From assembly GCA_963757335.1 (NCBI GenBank), contig CAVWRJ010000004.1, positions 62,001 to 126,000 on the forward strand: 64,000 nucleotides of DNA, read 5' to 3'. A program made the translations under genes and the position numbers. This document shows, one piece after another, positions 16,747 through 26,434 of this stretch; position 1 is the stretch's first letter; each line of letters opens with the position of its first letter. The notes beneath the pieces were generated by a model. The model had not been told where the DNA came from and did not search any database. It was given only the letters and a program-made list of their open reading frames with translations. Source of the DNA: DASQPA01 sp963757335. GTDB lineage: Bacteria > Acidobacteriota > Thermoanaerobaculia > Multivoradales > UBA5704.

Positions 16747-18231
16747 CGCAGGCGGGCGAGGGTGCTGTGCTTCCTCCCGTAGCCGAAGTAGATCGTGAGG
16801 CCGATCCCCAGCCAGACGAAGAGCCGCAGCCAGTTCTCGGAGGGGAGGGAGAACATCAGCAGGAGGCAGCTCGCGATTCCCAGGAGGGGGACGAACGGCA
16901 CGAAGCGGACCCGGAACGGCCGCGCCGCCTCCGGGTGGGTCCGCCGCATGATGAGGACCGCGGCGCAGACGATGACGAAGGCGAGGAGGGTCCCCATGTT
17001 GACCAGCATGAGGAGGACGTCGATCGGGAGGAACGCCGCGAGCGAGGCGACGAAGATGCCGGTCGCGATCGTCGACTTCCAGGGGGTGCGGAAGCGCTCG
17101 TGGACGGCGGCGAAGAAGCCCGGGGGGAGCAGGCCGTCGCGGGCGATGGCGAGGAGGATCCGCGCCTGGCTCAGCATGGTGACCAGCAGGACCGAGGTGA
17201 TGCCGGCGATCCCCGCCATGGCGATCAGGAACTGCGCCCAGCGCAGACCCACGCGGCGGAAGGCGTCGGAGACCGGGGCGTTCACGTCGAGCTGGCCGTA
17301 GGGGACCATGCCGGTCAAGACGGCGACGACGCCGATGTAGAGGAGCGTGCAGAGGACCAGGGAGACGATGATGCCGATGGGGACGTCCCGCTGCGGGTTC
17401 TTCGCCTCCTCGGAGTGGGTGGAGACCGAGTCGAAGCCGATGTAGGCGAAAAAGGCGAGGGCGGCGCCGGCGAGCATCCCGAGCGGCTTGCCGCCGGCAT
17501 CGCTCTGGCCGAAGAGGGTGTGGCCGAAGAGCTGGAGACCGGTCAGGCCGTAGGGGGCGAAGGGGTGCCAGTGGGCGGGGTTGACGTAGAAGGCGCCGAC
17601 GACGATGACGAAGACGACGGCGGCGAGCTTGATCCCCACGAGAAGGGTGTTGAGCCCGGCGCTCTCCCGGATGCCGACGACGAGGACGACGGTCACCAGG
17701 GCGACGATGACGAGCGCCGGCAGGTTGACGAGAGAGCCGGTGGCGACGAGCGTGCCGAGCGTGGGATCGTAGTTGACCATCGGCCCGGCGAGGGCGTGGG
17801 GGAGGTGCCAGCCGAGGGACGTCGAGGACGCTCTGGAAGTAGCCGGACCAGCCGGTCGCCACGGTGGCGGAGCTCACCGCATACTCCAGGACCAGGTCCC
17901 AGCCGATGATCCAGGCGAAGAGCTCGCCCAGGGTGGCGTAGGCGTAGGTGTACGCCGACCCCGCCACCGGGACCATCGAGGCGAACTCGGCGTAGCAGAG
18001 GGCCGCGAGGATGCAGACGAGGCCCGCGACGACGTAGGAGAGCATCAGCGCCGGTCCCGCGACCTGCTTGGCGATCTGCCCGGTGGTCACGAAGATCCCG
18101 GCGCCGATCACCGCGCCGACGCCCAGGCTGGTGAGCTGGATCGGGCCGAGCACCCGCCGCAGCCGGCCCTCGCCCCGGAGCTCCTCGAGCAGCATGCCGA
18201 GCGGTTTCCTTGCAAAGAGTGGATTCGCCAC
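16683..18231 (-). CDS. APC-family amino acid permease (one frameshift)
   Basis: GTG start at 18231 behind AGGAGG. The N-terminal part carries LGVGAVIGAGIFVTTGQIA and SYVVAGLVCILAALCYAEFA, the signature of YfnA-type permeases. A single extra G in 17816-17818 breaks the frame, and the C-terminal part resumes with MVNYDPTLGTLVATGSLVN, then FFAYIGFDSVSTHSEEAKNPQRD. Without the extra base the protein is about 515 residues, normal for the family. The break lies in a short G run and both halves keep coding sense, so sequencing error is at least as likely as a pseudogene. It imports an amino acid; which one is unknown. Confidence 0.85.
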
Positions 18232-18336
18232 GCGCTACCTCCTTTCGGTTCTCGCAGAGGGTAGAGGGAGGCGGGGGAGCGGGACTATGCCGCGACCTTC
18301 GGGGAGCGGGGGGTGAAAAGCGGAGGTGAGGGGAGG

Positions 18337-19423
18337 TCAGGAGGTGCGGGTACGCGCCGTCACCCGCCCCACCCGGAGCCCCGCGGCCAACCGGTAGGCG
18401 TGGTGGGCGGTCACGATCGCACCCGGTCCGGCCAGGCGGCTGCGCAGGCCGTGGATGTGCCGGGCAGCGAGGTTGGTGATCTCCGCCCGGCCGGCTCCCT
18501 CGGGAGCGATCCGCTGTCCCACGTCGAGGACGGGCACCCCTTCTCCTCCCTCCAGGCGGTCAGCGATCAGCTGCGTTCCAGGTGGCGGCCTCCTGGCTGC
18601 CGGGCTTGAGGGCAGCCGGCGCCGGTCGCTCTCCCCGACGACTCCGGCGACCCGGGAGACGAGCCGGCCGCCGATCTCCATGCCGGCCTCGCCGGCTGCC
18701 AGAACGGCACCAGAGCACCAGATCCAGCTCGGTCTCGACCTCGCGGCGGTCCTCCTCGGTCTTGGCCACCGCCGCGTCCGGCCTCCGGCGATCTGCAGGC
18801 GCCAGGGAAAGGCGCGGTCGAGGTAGGCGCGGACGACGGGGACGACCATGCCTCGGAGCTCGCCCTTGTCCATCACGTCGCGGGGGTCGAAGCCGGCGTC
18901 GAGGAGGTCGCGGCCGAAGGTCGCCTCGTAGCCCCGCTTGTTGGAGAGGAAGCGGCAGGCGGGCGGGGTCTCGGCGAACATCCCGCGCACGGTGTTGGCG
19001 AGGTAGATCGACTCCCACCAGCGGTCCGGCGGGATGAAGAGCGAGGGTCGCGAGCTGGATGTCCTGGAGGAGCAGGCCGCCGGGCCGGAGCAGTCGCCGC
19101 CACCGCCTTGCAGAAGCGGTGGGCGTCCGCGAAGACCGCCGGGTCGAGGGCGAGCCGGCGCGGGTCCGCGGCGGGACTCGGCCCGGCCCGTCGGCGCCGA
19201 GGCTGCGCGGCCACCTGGAGCGCCGGGTAGTCCTCGAGCCAGCGGTCGACGAGCCGGCGTGGTGTCCGGCCCCGGCGCGGTCGAGGCAGACCACGGTGGT
19301 CAGGGCGAGGAGACCGGGATCCACCTCCGCCAGGGCGCCAGCAGCTCGGAGACGTGGTGCAGGTGGTCCTCGACGACCACCAGAGGCCGCCGCGCGAAGT
19401 CCCGTGGCTCCGACCCAGCTCAT
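18337..19423 (-). pseudogene. Multiply frameshifted gene, weakly methyltransferase-like
   Basis: Protein-like segments alternate between minus-strand frames: RPLVVVEDHLHHVSELLAP, then LRPGGLLLQDIQLATLA (like the post-motif region of SAM methyltransferases), then ANTVRGMFAETPPACRFLSN with KRGYEATFGRDLLDAGFDPR, DREEVE-type acidic stretches, and a clean C-terminus IAPEGAGRAEITNLAARHIH. At least five indels are needed to join them. I do not recognise the family with confidence. The start is probably ATG 19423, divergent from the sensor-like gene. Either decayed or a poorly sequenced stretch. Confidence 0.5.
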
Positions 19424-19447
19424 GGCGGCTACTATACTCAAGGGCCG

Positions 19448-22031
19448 GTGAAGAATCGGTCGCGAACGCGGGAGGATCTCGGCAGGCCGCGCGGGCGCTG
19501 GGGCTCGCGCCTGCTCTACCTCGGCGTGTTCCTGTTCGCCGTGCTGGTGGCGCTCGCCGCGCTGTCGATCCGCCGCGAGTGGCAGGAGCGGATCGGCCAG
19601 AGCCGGTCGGACGCCATCTTCCAGCTCGTCCAGGGGCAGACCCCGGCCCGGCCCACCGAGACGCCCGGCGCCACCGCCTGGCTCAACCTGGAGCTGCGGC
19701 GCTACCGCGAGCGGATCGCGGACCCCGAGCGGGCGCGCCTCTACGGCGAGGTCGCGGAGTGGCAGGACACTCGCTCCGTCCCGCCGTTCTTCGCCCCCAT
19801 CCGGGAGCTCCTGGCGCGCCCGCTCGCTCCGCCTCCCATCACCGAGGTGCCTGGTGCTGGTGCCCTGCGTCTCGTCACTCCGGCGACTCTCGGGGAGCGG
19901 CGGGCGCCGCCGCCGCGTCCCTGCGCAGCCAGAGCTTTCTGGAGCTCGACCGCCACTGGTTCGCCGTCACCCGCCGGACGAGCGCTGGAGTCCGCGCGAC
20001 CCCGCGAACCCCTCCAACCGCTTTCTCGCCCGGCGTGACCCCGCGGCTCCTGGGAGCTGAGCCGAGCCCTCGCCGAGGCGCTCGCCGCGCACCCCCTGCC
20101 GGCGCTCCCCGGCAGCCGGCCGCCGCGGGTGGTCCGCCTCTACGCCCTCTCCGAGGACGGCACCCTGGTCACCCTGCCGCTCCCGCCGCTCCAGGCCGAC
20201 CCTTTCGACCCGGAGGCCTCCCGGCGCGCCGCCCTCGCCGAAGGGCGCGAGCTCCGCAGCTCGCCGGAGCGGCCGACCTTCGTCTCCAACGAGTTCTACT
20301 TCCGCTTCGACTTCGCCGATCCGCGGGAGCAGACCTTCTACTCCGGTCTCTATCTCGACCTCGGCGGCCAGGGGCTGGTCGCCACCATCACCGTACCGCT
20401 CCGCGATCCGCCGGAGGGGTCGGGCGCGCCGGGCGCGCCAGGAATCGCCGGCGCCGACCTGACCTTCGACATCGACTGGGAGGCTTTCGCCCGCCGGATC
20501 GACCCGCCGATGGTCGCCGGCGTCGTCCATCTCGCCGGCCCCCCGGCGGGAGCGCGGCACTGGACGGACCTGGCGAGCGCCGCTGCCGGCAGCCTGCCGC
20601 CGGCGCTCAGGAACGCCGTCGCCGCGCTCGCCCGGCGGCCGGCGGGGGGAGCGTCAGCGAGTCGGAGAGCGTGCCCAACGTCCTCCACGGCGTGGTCGAG
20701 GGCCAGGGGGCCGTCGCCGCCTTCCAGGTCGCCGCCGCCACCTGGCTGATCGTCCTCTTCCCCAAGACCCAGTCGCACCTGCCCCTGATTCCGGTCCTCC
20801 TGTCGGCCATTCTCCTGGTCACTCTGCTCGCGGGTTTCGAGCGCAACCGCCGCGCGCCGGGCGGCCAGGGAGGCGGGGCCTTCACGGAGAAGCAGAACCT
20901 GCTCAACACCATGCAGGTGCCGCTCATCGTCGTCGATCCGAACACGGACGAGGTCGTCTTCGGCAACCAGGCGGCGGAAAACCTGGGTCTGCGCAGCAGG
21001 CTAGCGGATCGGCGACCTCGTCGACCCCGGACCCGCGGGCCCGCGCCCACTACGAGCGGATGCAGGTCGCGCGGCCCGAGCCGCGCCGGGCCTACGGCGT
21101 GCCGGTGCGGGTGCGCGGCGAGGACGGCGACCTGGAGGAGCGCTACGCCATCGTCCGCTCGGTCGCCGTCACCGCCCCGATCGAGGCCCTGCACGCCGAC
21201 GAGCGCCACCGCCTCGGCATCCTCTTCCTCGTCGAGCCGGAGGCGGACCTGGCGCTGCTTTACGGCGGACTTGACGAGCGCCACCCGGGAGGACGAGCGC
21301 CGCAGGCTGGCGGGGCTCCTCGCCCATGGCGTCGACACCCTCGATTCGGGTGCTCGCCCACAGTCTCCAGGGCAGCGATGGCGGAGGAGCTGGAGCGGGT
21401 TCCGCCCCCGGATTCGTCGCCTGGCTCGCCGGCTACTCGACCGCCGGCTGCGGACCACCGCCTGGCTCCTCGACCACTGGGACGCCGAGCCGCCGCTCCC
21501 GCCCGACAGCTCGATCGAGGCCGCCCAGGCGCGGGCGACCCTGGACGAGCGGCTCGCCGCCGTCTTCTCCCTGGCCGCCCGGGACGCCGATCTGCGCACC
21601 CGTCTCCACTGGGACAACGGGGTGCTCTCGCCTGCGGCCCGACCCCCAGGCCCCGGTCTTCACGCTGGAGATCGACTGGCCGGAGGAGTACTGGTTCGCC
21701 TGCCCCGTCCGCGGCGGCTTCGGCTTCTTCCTGGGAGAGGTGCTGATCAACGCCGTCCGCCACGGCCGGCCGGGCTCGACCCCACCCTGCGCGATCACCC
21801 TCGACCGGGTGCGCCGGGAGCTCGCCTTCGAGGTGGAGAACGAGGTGAGCGAGGGCGCCCCGGATCGGGCCGAGGACGATGGGGAGACCTATGGCGGACA
21901 GCGCATCCTGCGAGCGGCTCGCCCGGCTCTTCGAGTGGCGGGACCTCGCTTTCGAGAAACGCGCGGCGACCTACCTCGTCTCCTGGCGGGTGCCGGCGAG
22001 CGAGCGGGGCGACCCGCGGCGGGCGGATTGA
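19448..22031 (+). pseudogene. Sensor histidine kinase-like gene with many frameshifts
   Basis: GTG start at 19448 after a TATACT box. Segments in order: a transmembrane helix (LLYLGVFLFAVLVALAALSI), a large periplasmic domain (FVSNEFYFRFDFADPREQTF, DLTFDIDWEAFARRIDPPM), a second helix (LIPVLLSAILLVTLLAGFER), a PAS-like part (MQVPLIVVDPNTDEVVFGNQ), a helical stretch (RVLAHSLQG) and an HATPase-like end (GFFLGEVLINAVRHGRPG, ELAFEVENEVSE). Seven or so indels between 19.87 and 21.95 kb break it. No clear H-box was found, so kinase activity is not assured. Repeat copy B begins 7 nt after the stop. Confidence 0.6.
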
Positions 22032-22038
22032 GCCGGCC

Positions 22039-22130
22039 GGTACTGGCTCCGTTTGGAGCCGAGGACGGGCGATTGGCTGCGCGAAAGCGCCCGAAAGAGC
22101 CCGCCCGCAGGATCAAACGGAGCCAGTACC
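22039..22130 (+). repeat. 92-bp structured downstream repeat, copy B
   Basis: Perfect 17-bp outer stem (GGTACTGGCTCCGTTTG / its complement at 22114-22130) around the conserved core GAGGACGGGCGATTGGCTGC. It begins 7 nt after the stop of the sensor-like gene, same strand. Compared with copy A the inner half of the stem is entirely different but still pairs. Confidence 0.88.
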
Positions 22131-22149
22131 AAGCTTCGGGACCCTTTTT

Positions 22150-22389
22150 CTAAGTCTGACCGAAGCCCAGGCGGCCGAGGCTGCCCTCGCCGGGTGACTC
22201 TTCGAGCAGAAGGAGGGCGGCGTACTCGGGTCCGCTCCCGTCCGCCCCCAAAGGCTGGATCTGGACGATCCGCCAGGATTCGAGGATCTCTTCGAGCGAC
22301 TCGCCGCCGATCGGCGTGATGGCGGCGGTGCCCTGGGTATCGGGAGCGGTGGTGATCCGTACGGCGACGAGCCGCTGCTTCTTCTTCAT
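22150..22389 (-). CDS. Small hypothetical protein, 79 residues
   Basis: Basic start MKKKQRLVAVRITTAPD, then LEEILESWRIVQIQPLG and a short Ala/Leu strand YAALLLLEES. It reads like a small soluble alpha/beta protein with normal codon use; an AAGGAGAACGG ribosome site lies just upstream. Family unknown. It converges on repeat copy B and is divergent from the glycosyltransferase gene at 22460. Confidence 0.6.
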   Translation of the reverse strand: MKKKQRLVAVRITTAPDTQGTAAITPIGGESLEEILESWRIVQIQPLGADGSGPEYAALLLLEESPGEGSLGRLGFGQT

Positions 22390-22459
22390 CCGTTCTCCTT
22401 GGGGTCGGGCCCCATGCTATCCTCGCCGCGCGAAACCCGGCAAGCCGCTTCTACGAGCC

Positions 22460-24088
22460 ATGGCCAAGAAACTGGAATGGGCTGTCGCCTGTGCGCTCAC
22501 CGCGCTGGCCCTGGCCCTCCACCTCTCCCGTTTCCTCCACGCCGGTGCGCTCTGGCGCGACGAGGCCGCCGCGGTCGCCCTCGCCACCCAGCCGAGCCTG
22601 GGGGCTGTCTTCGAGTCCTTCCCGCACGAGGCGTTCCCCCTGCTCTTCCCGGTGGCGGTCCGCACCTGGGTGGCGGCGACCGGCGGCAGCGATGTCGCCC
22701 TCCATGCCTTCGGCCTGCTCGTGGGGATCGGTATTCTGGGGGCTCTCTGGTGGAACGCCTGGAGACTCCGCCGGCGGCCGCCGCTCGTCTCCCTGGCGCT
22801 CCTCGGCTGCTGTCCCTCGCTCTTCCTGCTCGGCGACGCGCTCCGCGGCTACGGCCTGGGAACTCTCTTCCTCCTCCTCACCTTCGGCCTCCTGGCGGCG
22901 ACGATCGTCCAGCCGAGCCGGGGCGGCAGGCTCGCCGCTCTGGTGATGGCGCTCTTCGCCGTCCACTGCCTGATCCCGAGCTGGGCTCTCCTCGGCGCCC
23001 TCTGCACCGCCGCCGCCGTCGTCCACCTCTGGCGGCGACGATGGCGGGAGGCGGCCCTCGTCCTCGGGATCGGCGCCGTGGCGGCCCTGTCGCTCCTGCC
23101 CTACGCCGGCCCGCTCTCCCGGGCGCGGGACTGGAACCTGGTCGTCCGGTCGCCCTCCCCGGTGGATTTCAGCACTCTCTGGGACGGGCTCGTGGGAGTA
23201 GCGAGCGCACCGGTCGAGGCCATGAAGTGGGCCTGGCTCCTCGCCCTCGGCCTCGCGGTCTTCACCGGCTACCGGGCTCTCCGCTTCGGCCTTGTCGATC
23301 CGGCGGGGGAGCCGGCGGGGGAGGTAGTGGGGGAGCCGGCGCGGGACCTCGCCCTCTTCACTCTGCTCGCCATGCTCCTGGGGACCGCCGCCTGCTTTCT
23401 CTTCCTGGCGGCCCTGCGCTACGATCCGCGCCCCTGGTACTACCTGCCGCTCTTGGCCCTCCTGGGGAGCGCCTGCGATCTGCTGCTCCCCGATTTCGCC
23501 GTCTCCACGGGCCGGCGGCTGGGCCTCGCGGCCGTCGCCCTCCTCCTCGGGGCCGCCCTCTTCCTGCCGGCATGGCGGGCGGCGGCCGTGCGGCAGACCA
23601 ATGTCGACCTCGTGGCACAGGCGGTCAGCCGCGCCGTCCAGCCCGGCGACCTGGTGCTGGTCAATCCCTGGTACGACGGCATCAGCTTCGCGCGCTACTA
23701 CCGCGGCCGGGCCCCCTGGCTCACCTTGCCGGAGATCACCGATCATCGCTTCCACCGCTACGACCTGCTGAAGAGCCGGATGGCCGCCGAGCGGCCGATC
23801 GACGACGTGCTGGAGAGCCTCGGCGCGAGCCTCGGCGCCGGCCACCGGGTCTGGGTGGTGGGGGGGCTCCACCTCATGAAGCCGGGCCGCCGCCCGCCGA
23901 CGCTCCCGCCGGCGCCAAAGTCCTCCTGGGGCTGGTTCGACGTCCCCTATGCCGTCGTCTGGTCGCGGCAGACCGGGGCCTTCCTCCAGGCGCACGCCAC
24001 CCGAGTGGGGGAGGTCCAGCTCCCCGTGGCCGGCCCGGTTTCCGACTACGAGCGGCTGAAGCTCCTCGTCTTCGACGGCTGGCGCTAG
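22460..24088 (+). CDS. GT-C-like membrane glycosyltransferase, paralogue of 14956-16746
   Basis: 542 residues from ATG 22460 (MAKKLEWAVAC), preferred to upstream starts because it directly precedes the first helix. It carries GALWRDEAAAVALATQPSLG with the DE catalytic-loop motif and HEAFPLLFPVAVR, about ten helices, YDPRPWYYLPLLALLGSA, and the periplasmic domain (FARYYRGRAPWLTLPEITDH, RYDLLKSRMAAERPIDDVLE). It is the same architecture as the gene at 14956 but has no C-terminal extension. A TATCCT box lies at about 22410. Donor and acceptor unknown. Confidence 0.75.
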   Translation: MAKKLEWAVACALTALALALHLSRFLHAGALWRDEAAAVALATQPSLGAVFESFPHEAFPLLFPVAVRTWVAATGGSDVALHAFGLLVGIGILGALWWNAWRLRRRPPLVSLALLGCCPSLFLLGDALRGYGLGTLFLLLTFGLLAATIVQPSRGGRLAALVMALFAVHCLIPSWALLGALCTAAAVVHLWRRRWREAALVLGIGAVAALSLLPYAGPLSRARDWNLVVRSPSPVDFSTLWDGLVGVASAPVEAMKWAWLLALGLAVFTGYRALRFGLVDPAGEPAGEVVGEPARDLALFTLLAMLLGTAACFLFLAALRYDPRPWYYLPLLALLGSACDLLLPDFAVSTGRRLGLAAVALLLGAALFLPAWRAAAVRQTNVDLVAQAVSRAVQPGDLVLVNPWYDGISFARYYRGRAPWLTLPEITDHRFHRYDLLKSRMAAERPIDDVLESLGASLGAGHRVWVVGGLHLMKPGRRPPTLPPAPKSSWGWFDVPYAVVWSRQTGAFLQAHATRVGEVQLPVAGPVSDYERLKLLVFDGWR

Positions 24089-24159
24089 CCGCATCTTGAC
24101 GTGCGAGGCTCTTCAGTCAAGAATCAATTGCGTCGAAATTCAAACCAGGAGGGACACCC

Positions 24160-25197
24160 ATGGCCTTCACCCCCGGCTTCAACCCCACCGAGGCCAAGAC
24201 GCTCATCGCGATCTCCGCCGCTCTCGAGCTGGACAACCCGGTGCCGGTCATCCCGGCCAACTGGCAGCTCGACTTCGACTCCCCCGAGCTCGGGCCGTTC
24301 GAGAACAAGTACCAGCTGTGGAAGAACACCGAGGTGCCGGGCCAGTACGCGCTCGTCATCCGCGGCACCGTCGATCAAACGGGGAGCATCGTCGAGGACC
24401 TGCTGTCGGTGATGATCCCGGGCTCGGGGTCGCTCACCCTCGGGCCGACCCAGCTCTCCTACACCCTGGCGAAGGAGCCCAATGCCGGGGTGCATCTCGG
24501 CTTCACCCTCGGATTGTGCTTCCTTCTTTTCGACGGCTTGAGCGGCATCCTGGCGCAGCTCTATGCCCGCATGGGGCAGGTGCAGGAGCTTTTCGTCGCC
24601 GGGCATAGCCAGGGGGCGGCGGTCGCCACTCTCTGCCGCTCGTACTTCGAGTACGCGCCCGTGGTCCAGCCGCTGGGCTTGAGCCTCAAGACCTACGTCT
24701 TCGCCCAGCCCAAGCCGGGCAACGACCACTACGCCTACGATTTCGAGACGATCGCCGGCAACGGCACCCTGGCCTTCCAGGTCACCAACAGCCTGGACTG
24801 GGTGCCGCAAGTGCCGCTCACCCTCGAATGGCTGGACGACCTGAACTCGCCCAACCCGATCTCCAATCTCCTGGCGAACGACCTCGCCCTCGCCGACCTG
24901 GGGAACGTCCGCGCCCGCATCCGCGCCGAGGCGACCGCCCGCCAGCTGACCAAGCTCGCACCGCACCTGGGGACCCTGGGCGCCGTCCTCACCCAGCAGG
25001 CGATCCAGCCGGTGGAGGCGGCGGTCACCGGGGCCGAGGCGAGCCTCCACATCCTTCCCTCCCTCTACTTCTTCAACGCGGGGGCGCGCATCCTCCTGAC
25101 CGGCGGCCCCTGCCCGACGCCGGACTGTGACGGCGGCTGGTACCAGCACCACGCGACGACCTACTACAACCTGCTCCAGGCACAGTACCCCGGGTAA
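24160..25197 (+). CDS. Class 3 lipase-like alpha/beta hydrolase
   Basis: 345 residues, ribosome site AGGAGGGACACCC before ATG 24160. The nucleophile elbow is GHSQG within ELFVAGHSQGAAVATLCRSY, and the preceding strand YALVIRGTV fits the class 3 lipase pattern. QVTNSLDWVPQVP and the later HHATTYY (His) could supply Asp and His of the triad. No signal peptide, so it may be cytoplasmic or a secreted effector by another route. A downstream CHAT/papain gene set suggests a common theme of hydrolases, but that is inference. Confidence 0.8.
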   Translation: MAFTPGFNPTEAKTLIAISAALELDNPVPVIPANWQLDFDSPELGPFENKYQLWKNTEVPGQYALVIRGTVDQTGSIVEDLLSVMIPGSGSLTLGPTQLSYTLAKEPNAGVHLGFTLGLCFLLFDGLSGILAQLYARMGQVQELFVAGHSQGAAVATLCRSYFEYAPVVQPLGLSLKTYVFAQPKPGNDHYAYDFETIAGNGTLAFQVTNSLDWVPQVPLTLEWLDDLNSPNPISNLLANDLALADLGNVRARIRAEATARQLTKLAPHLGTLGAVLTQQAIQPVEAAVTGAEASLHILPSLYFFNAGARILLTGGPCPTPDCDGGWYQHHATTYYNLLQAQYPG

Positions 25198-25232
25198 TCG
25201 GCAGGCGACCGTCGGCAGGCAACCGGAAACCG

Positions 25233-26145
25233 CTACGCTCGCGCCGCCTTCCACTCCGCGTAGGCGGCCGGGGCGGCGGCGAGAAAGCTCTCGTGGAGCG
25301 GGCGCCAGCCGATCTCGACGTTCCGGCCGCTCTCGATCACCTGATCGAGGATCAGGGCGTCGGCGATCGGGCCCATCTTCTGGCGCGCCTCGTCGAGCGG
25401 CAACGAGCGGGTCTCCCCGCCCTTTACCCGCCGCCTCGGAGGCCGCCTGCGCCACGTCGGCGAGCTGGACGGCGTTGCCGTCGACGGCATGGAAGATCCC
25501 CCGCCCGCGGTGCTCGATGACCGCCCGATAGAAGCGGGCGAGGTCCTCGACATGGATCAGGGGGATGCGGTTCCTGCCGTTGCCCAGGTACTGGCTGGCG
25601 CCATGCTTTTCGGCCGACTCGAAGTAGGAGCCGATGCTGCCGCCGCTCCCGCCGTAGACCATCCCCGGCCGGACGACGGCGGTGGCCAGGTGATCGTTGG
25701 CCGCCGCGATCACCATCTTCTCGTGCGTCGGGCGCCAGGCGACCAAAGCGGCGGGGTGCTCGGTCGTGGCGTCCTCGAAAGTCGGGGTGTCGCCGGTGGT
25801 GCCGAGGACCCAGATGCCAGAGGTATAGACGAGCACCTGCACCTTGCCGCCAGCGCTGCCCACCGCCGCGGCGATCAGGGTGCCGACGGCCTTGCGGTCG
25901 GCCTCGACGGCCTCGGCCGAATACTCGAAAGCGGTATGGAGGAGGGCATCCTGGTCGCTCGCGATCTCGCGGTAGCTCCCCGGGTCCTTGATGTCCCCGA
26001 CCACCCCGCGCCCGCCCAGCTTGGCGAGGACCGCCGCCTTCTCCGTGCTCCGCACGAGACCGGTGACCTCATGCCCCGCCGCCACCAGCTCCCGCACCAC
26101 CGCCTGCCCGATGTATCCCGTCGCTCCGGTCAAGAAGATTCGCAT
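25233..26145 (-). CDS. NmrA/SDR-type NAD(P)-binding protein (one frameshift)
   Basis: ATG 26145 behind GGAGGTGAAAG. The Rossmann motif is FLTGATGYIGQAVVRELVAA at the very N-terminus, with a later VVRPGMVYGG and IPLIHVEDLARFYRAVIE typical of extended SDR/NmrA-like proteins; the catalytic YxxxK is not obvious. The frame breaks near 25420-25422 (one extra G after AAAGG on the coding strand) and resumes with KGGETRSLPLDEARQKMGPI to the stop. Reconstructed length about 303 residues. Convergent with the lipase gene. Confidence 0.8.
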
Positions 26146-26434
26146 CTTTCACCTCCGGTCGGGAGTGTAGCAGGAGGCCGAGGACCGGCAGCGGTAGAGC
26201 ACCAAGGTGCTGCTGATGAGATGTGGATCGCTGCGAAAGTCTGCGTAGAGTCCGTCCAAAAGGACGAACCATTTCAGCCACCGGCCGACGATGAGAACCC
26301 TGGCGATGAGAACCCTTGTATCCAAGATTTCCTTTGCATACCCAACGCTCTGCTACCATGTCCTCGTCATCTCGGTATGCCTGCTGGATTCGTCGCTACT
26401 CGTTGAGGGAAATGGGGGAGAGATCGACTCGACG

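Noticed and set aside
15586..18231. 881-codon minus-strand ORF as one protein
   Set aside because: Only its first part is the permease; after the frame break it is a low-complexity shadow, while the true permease continues in the neighbouring frame.
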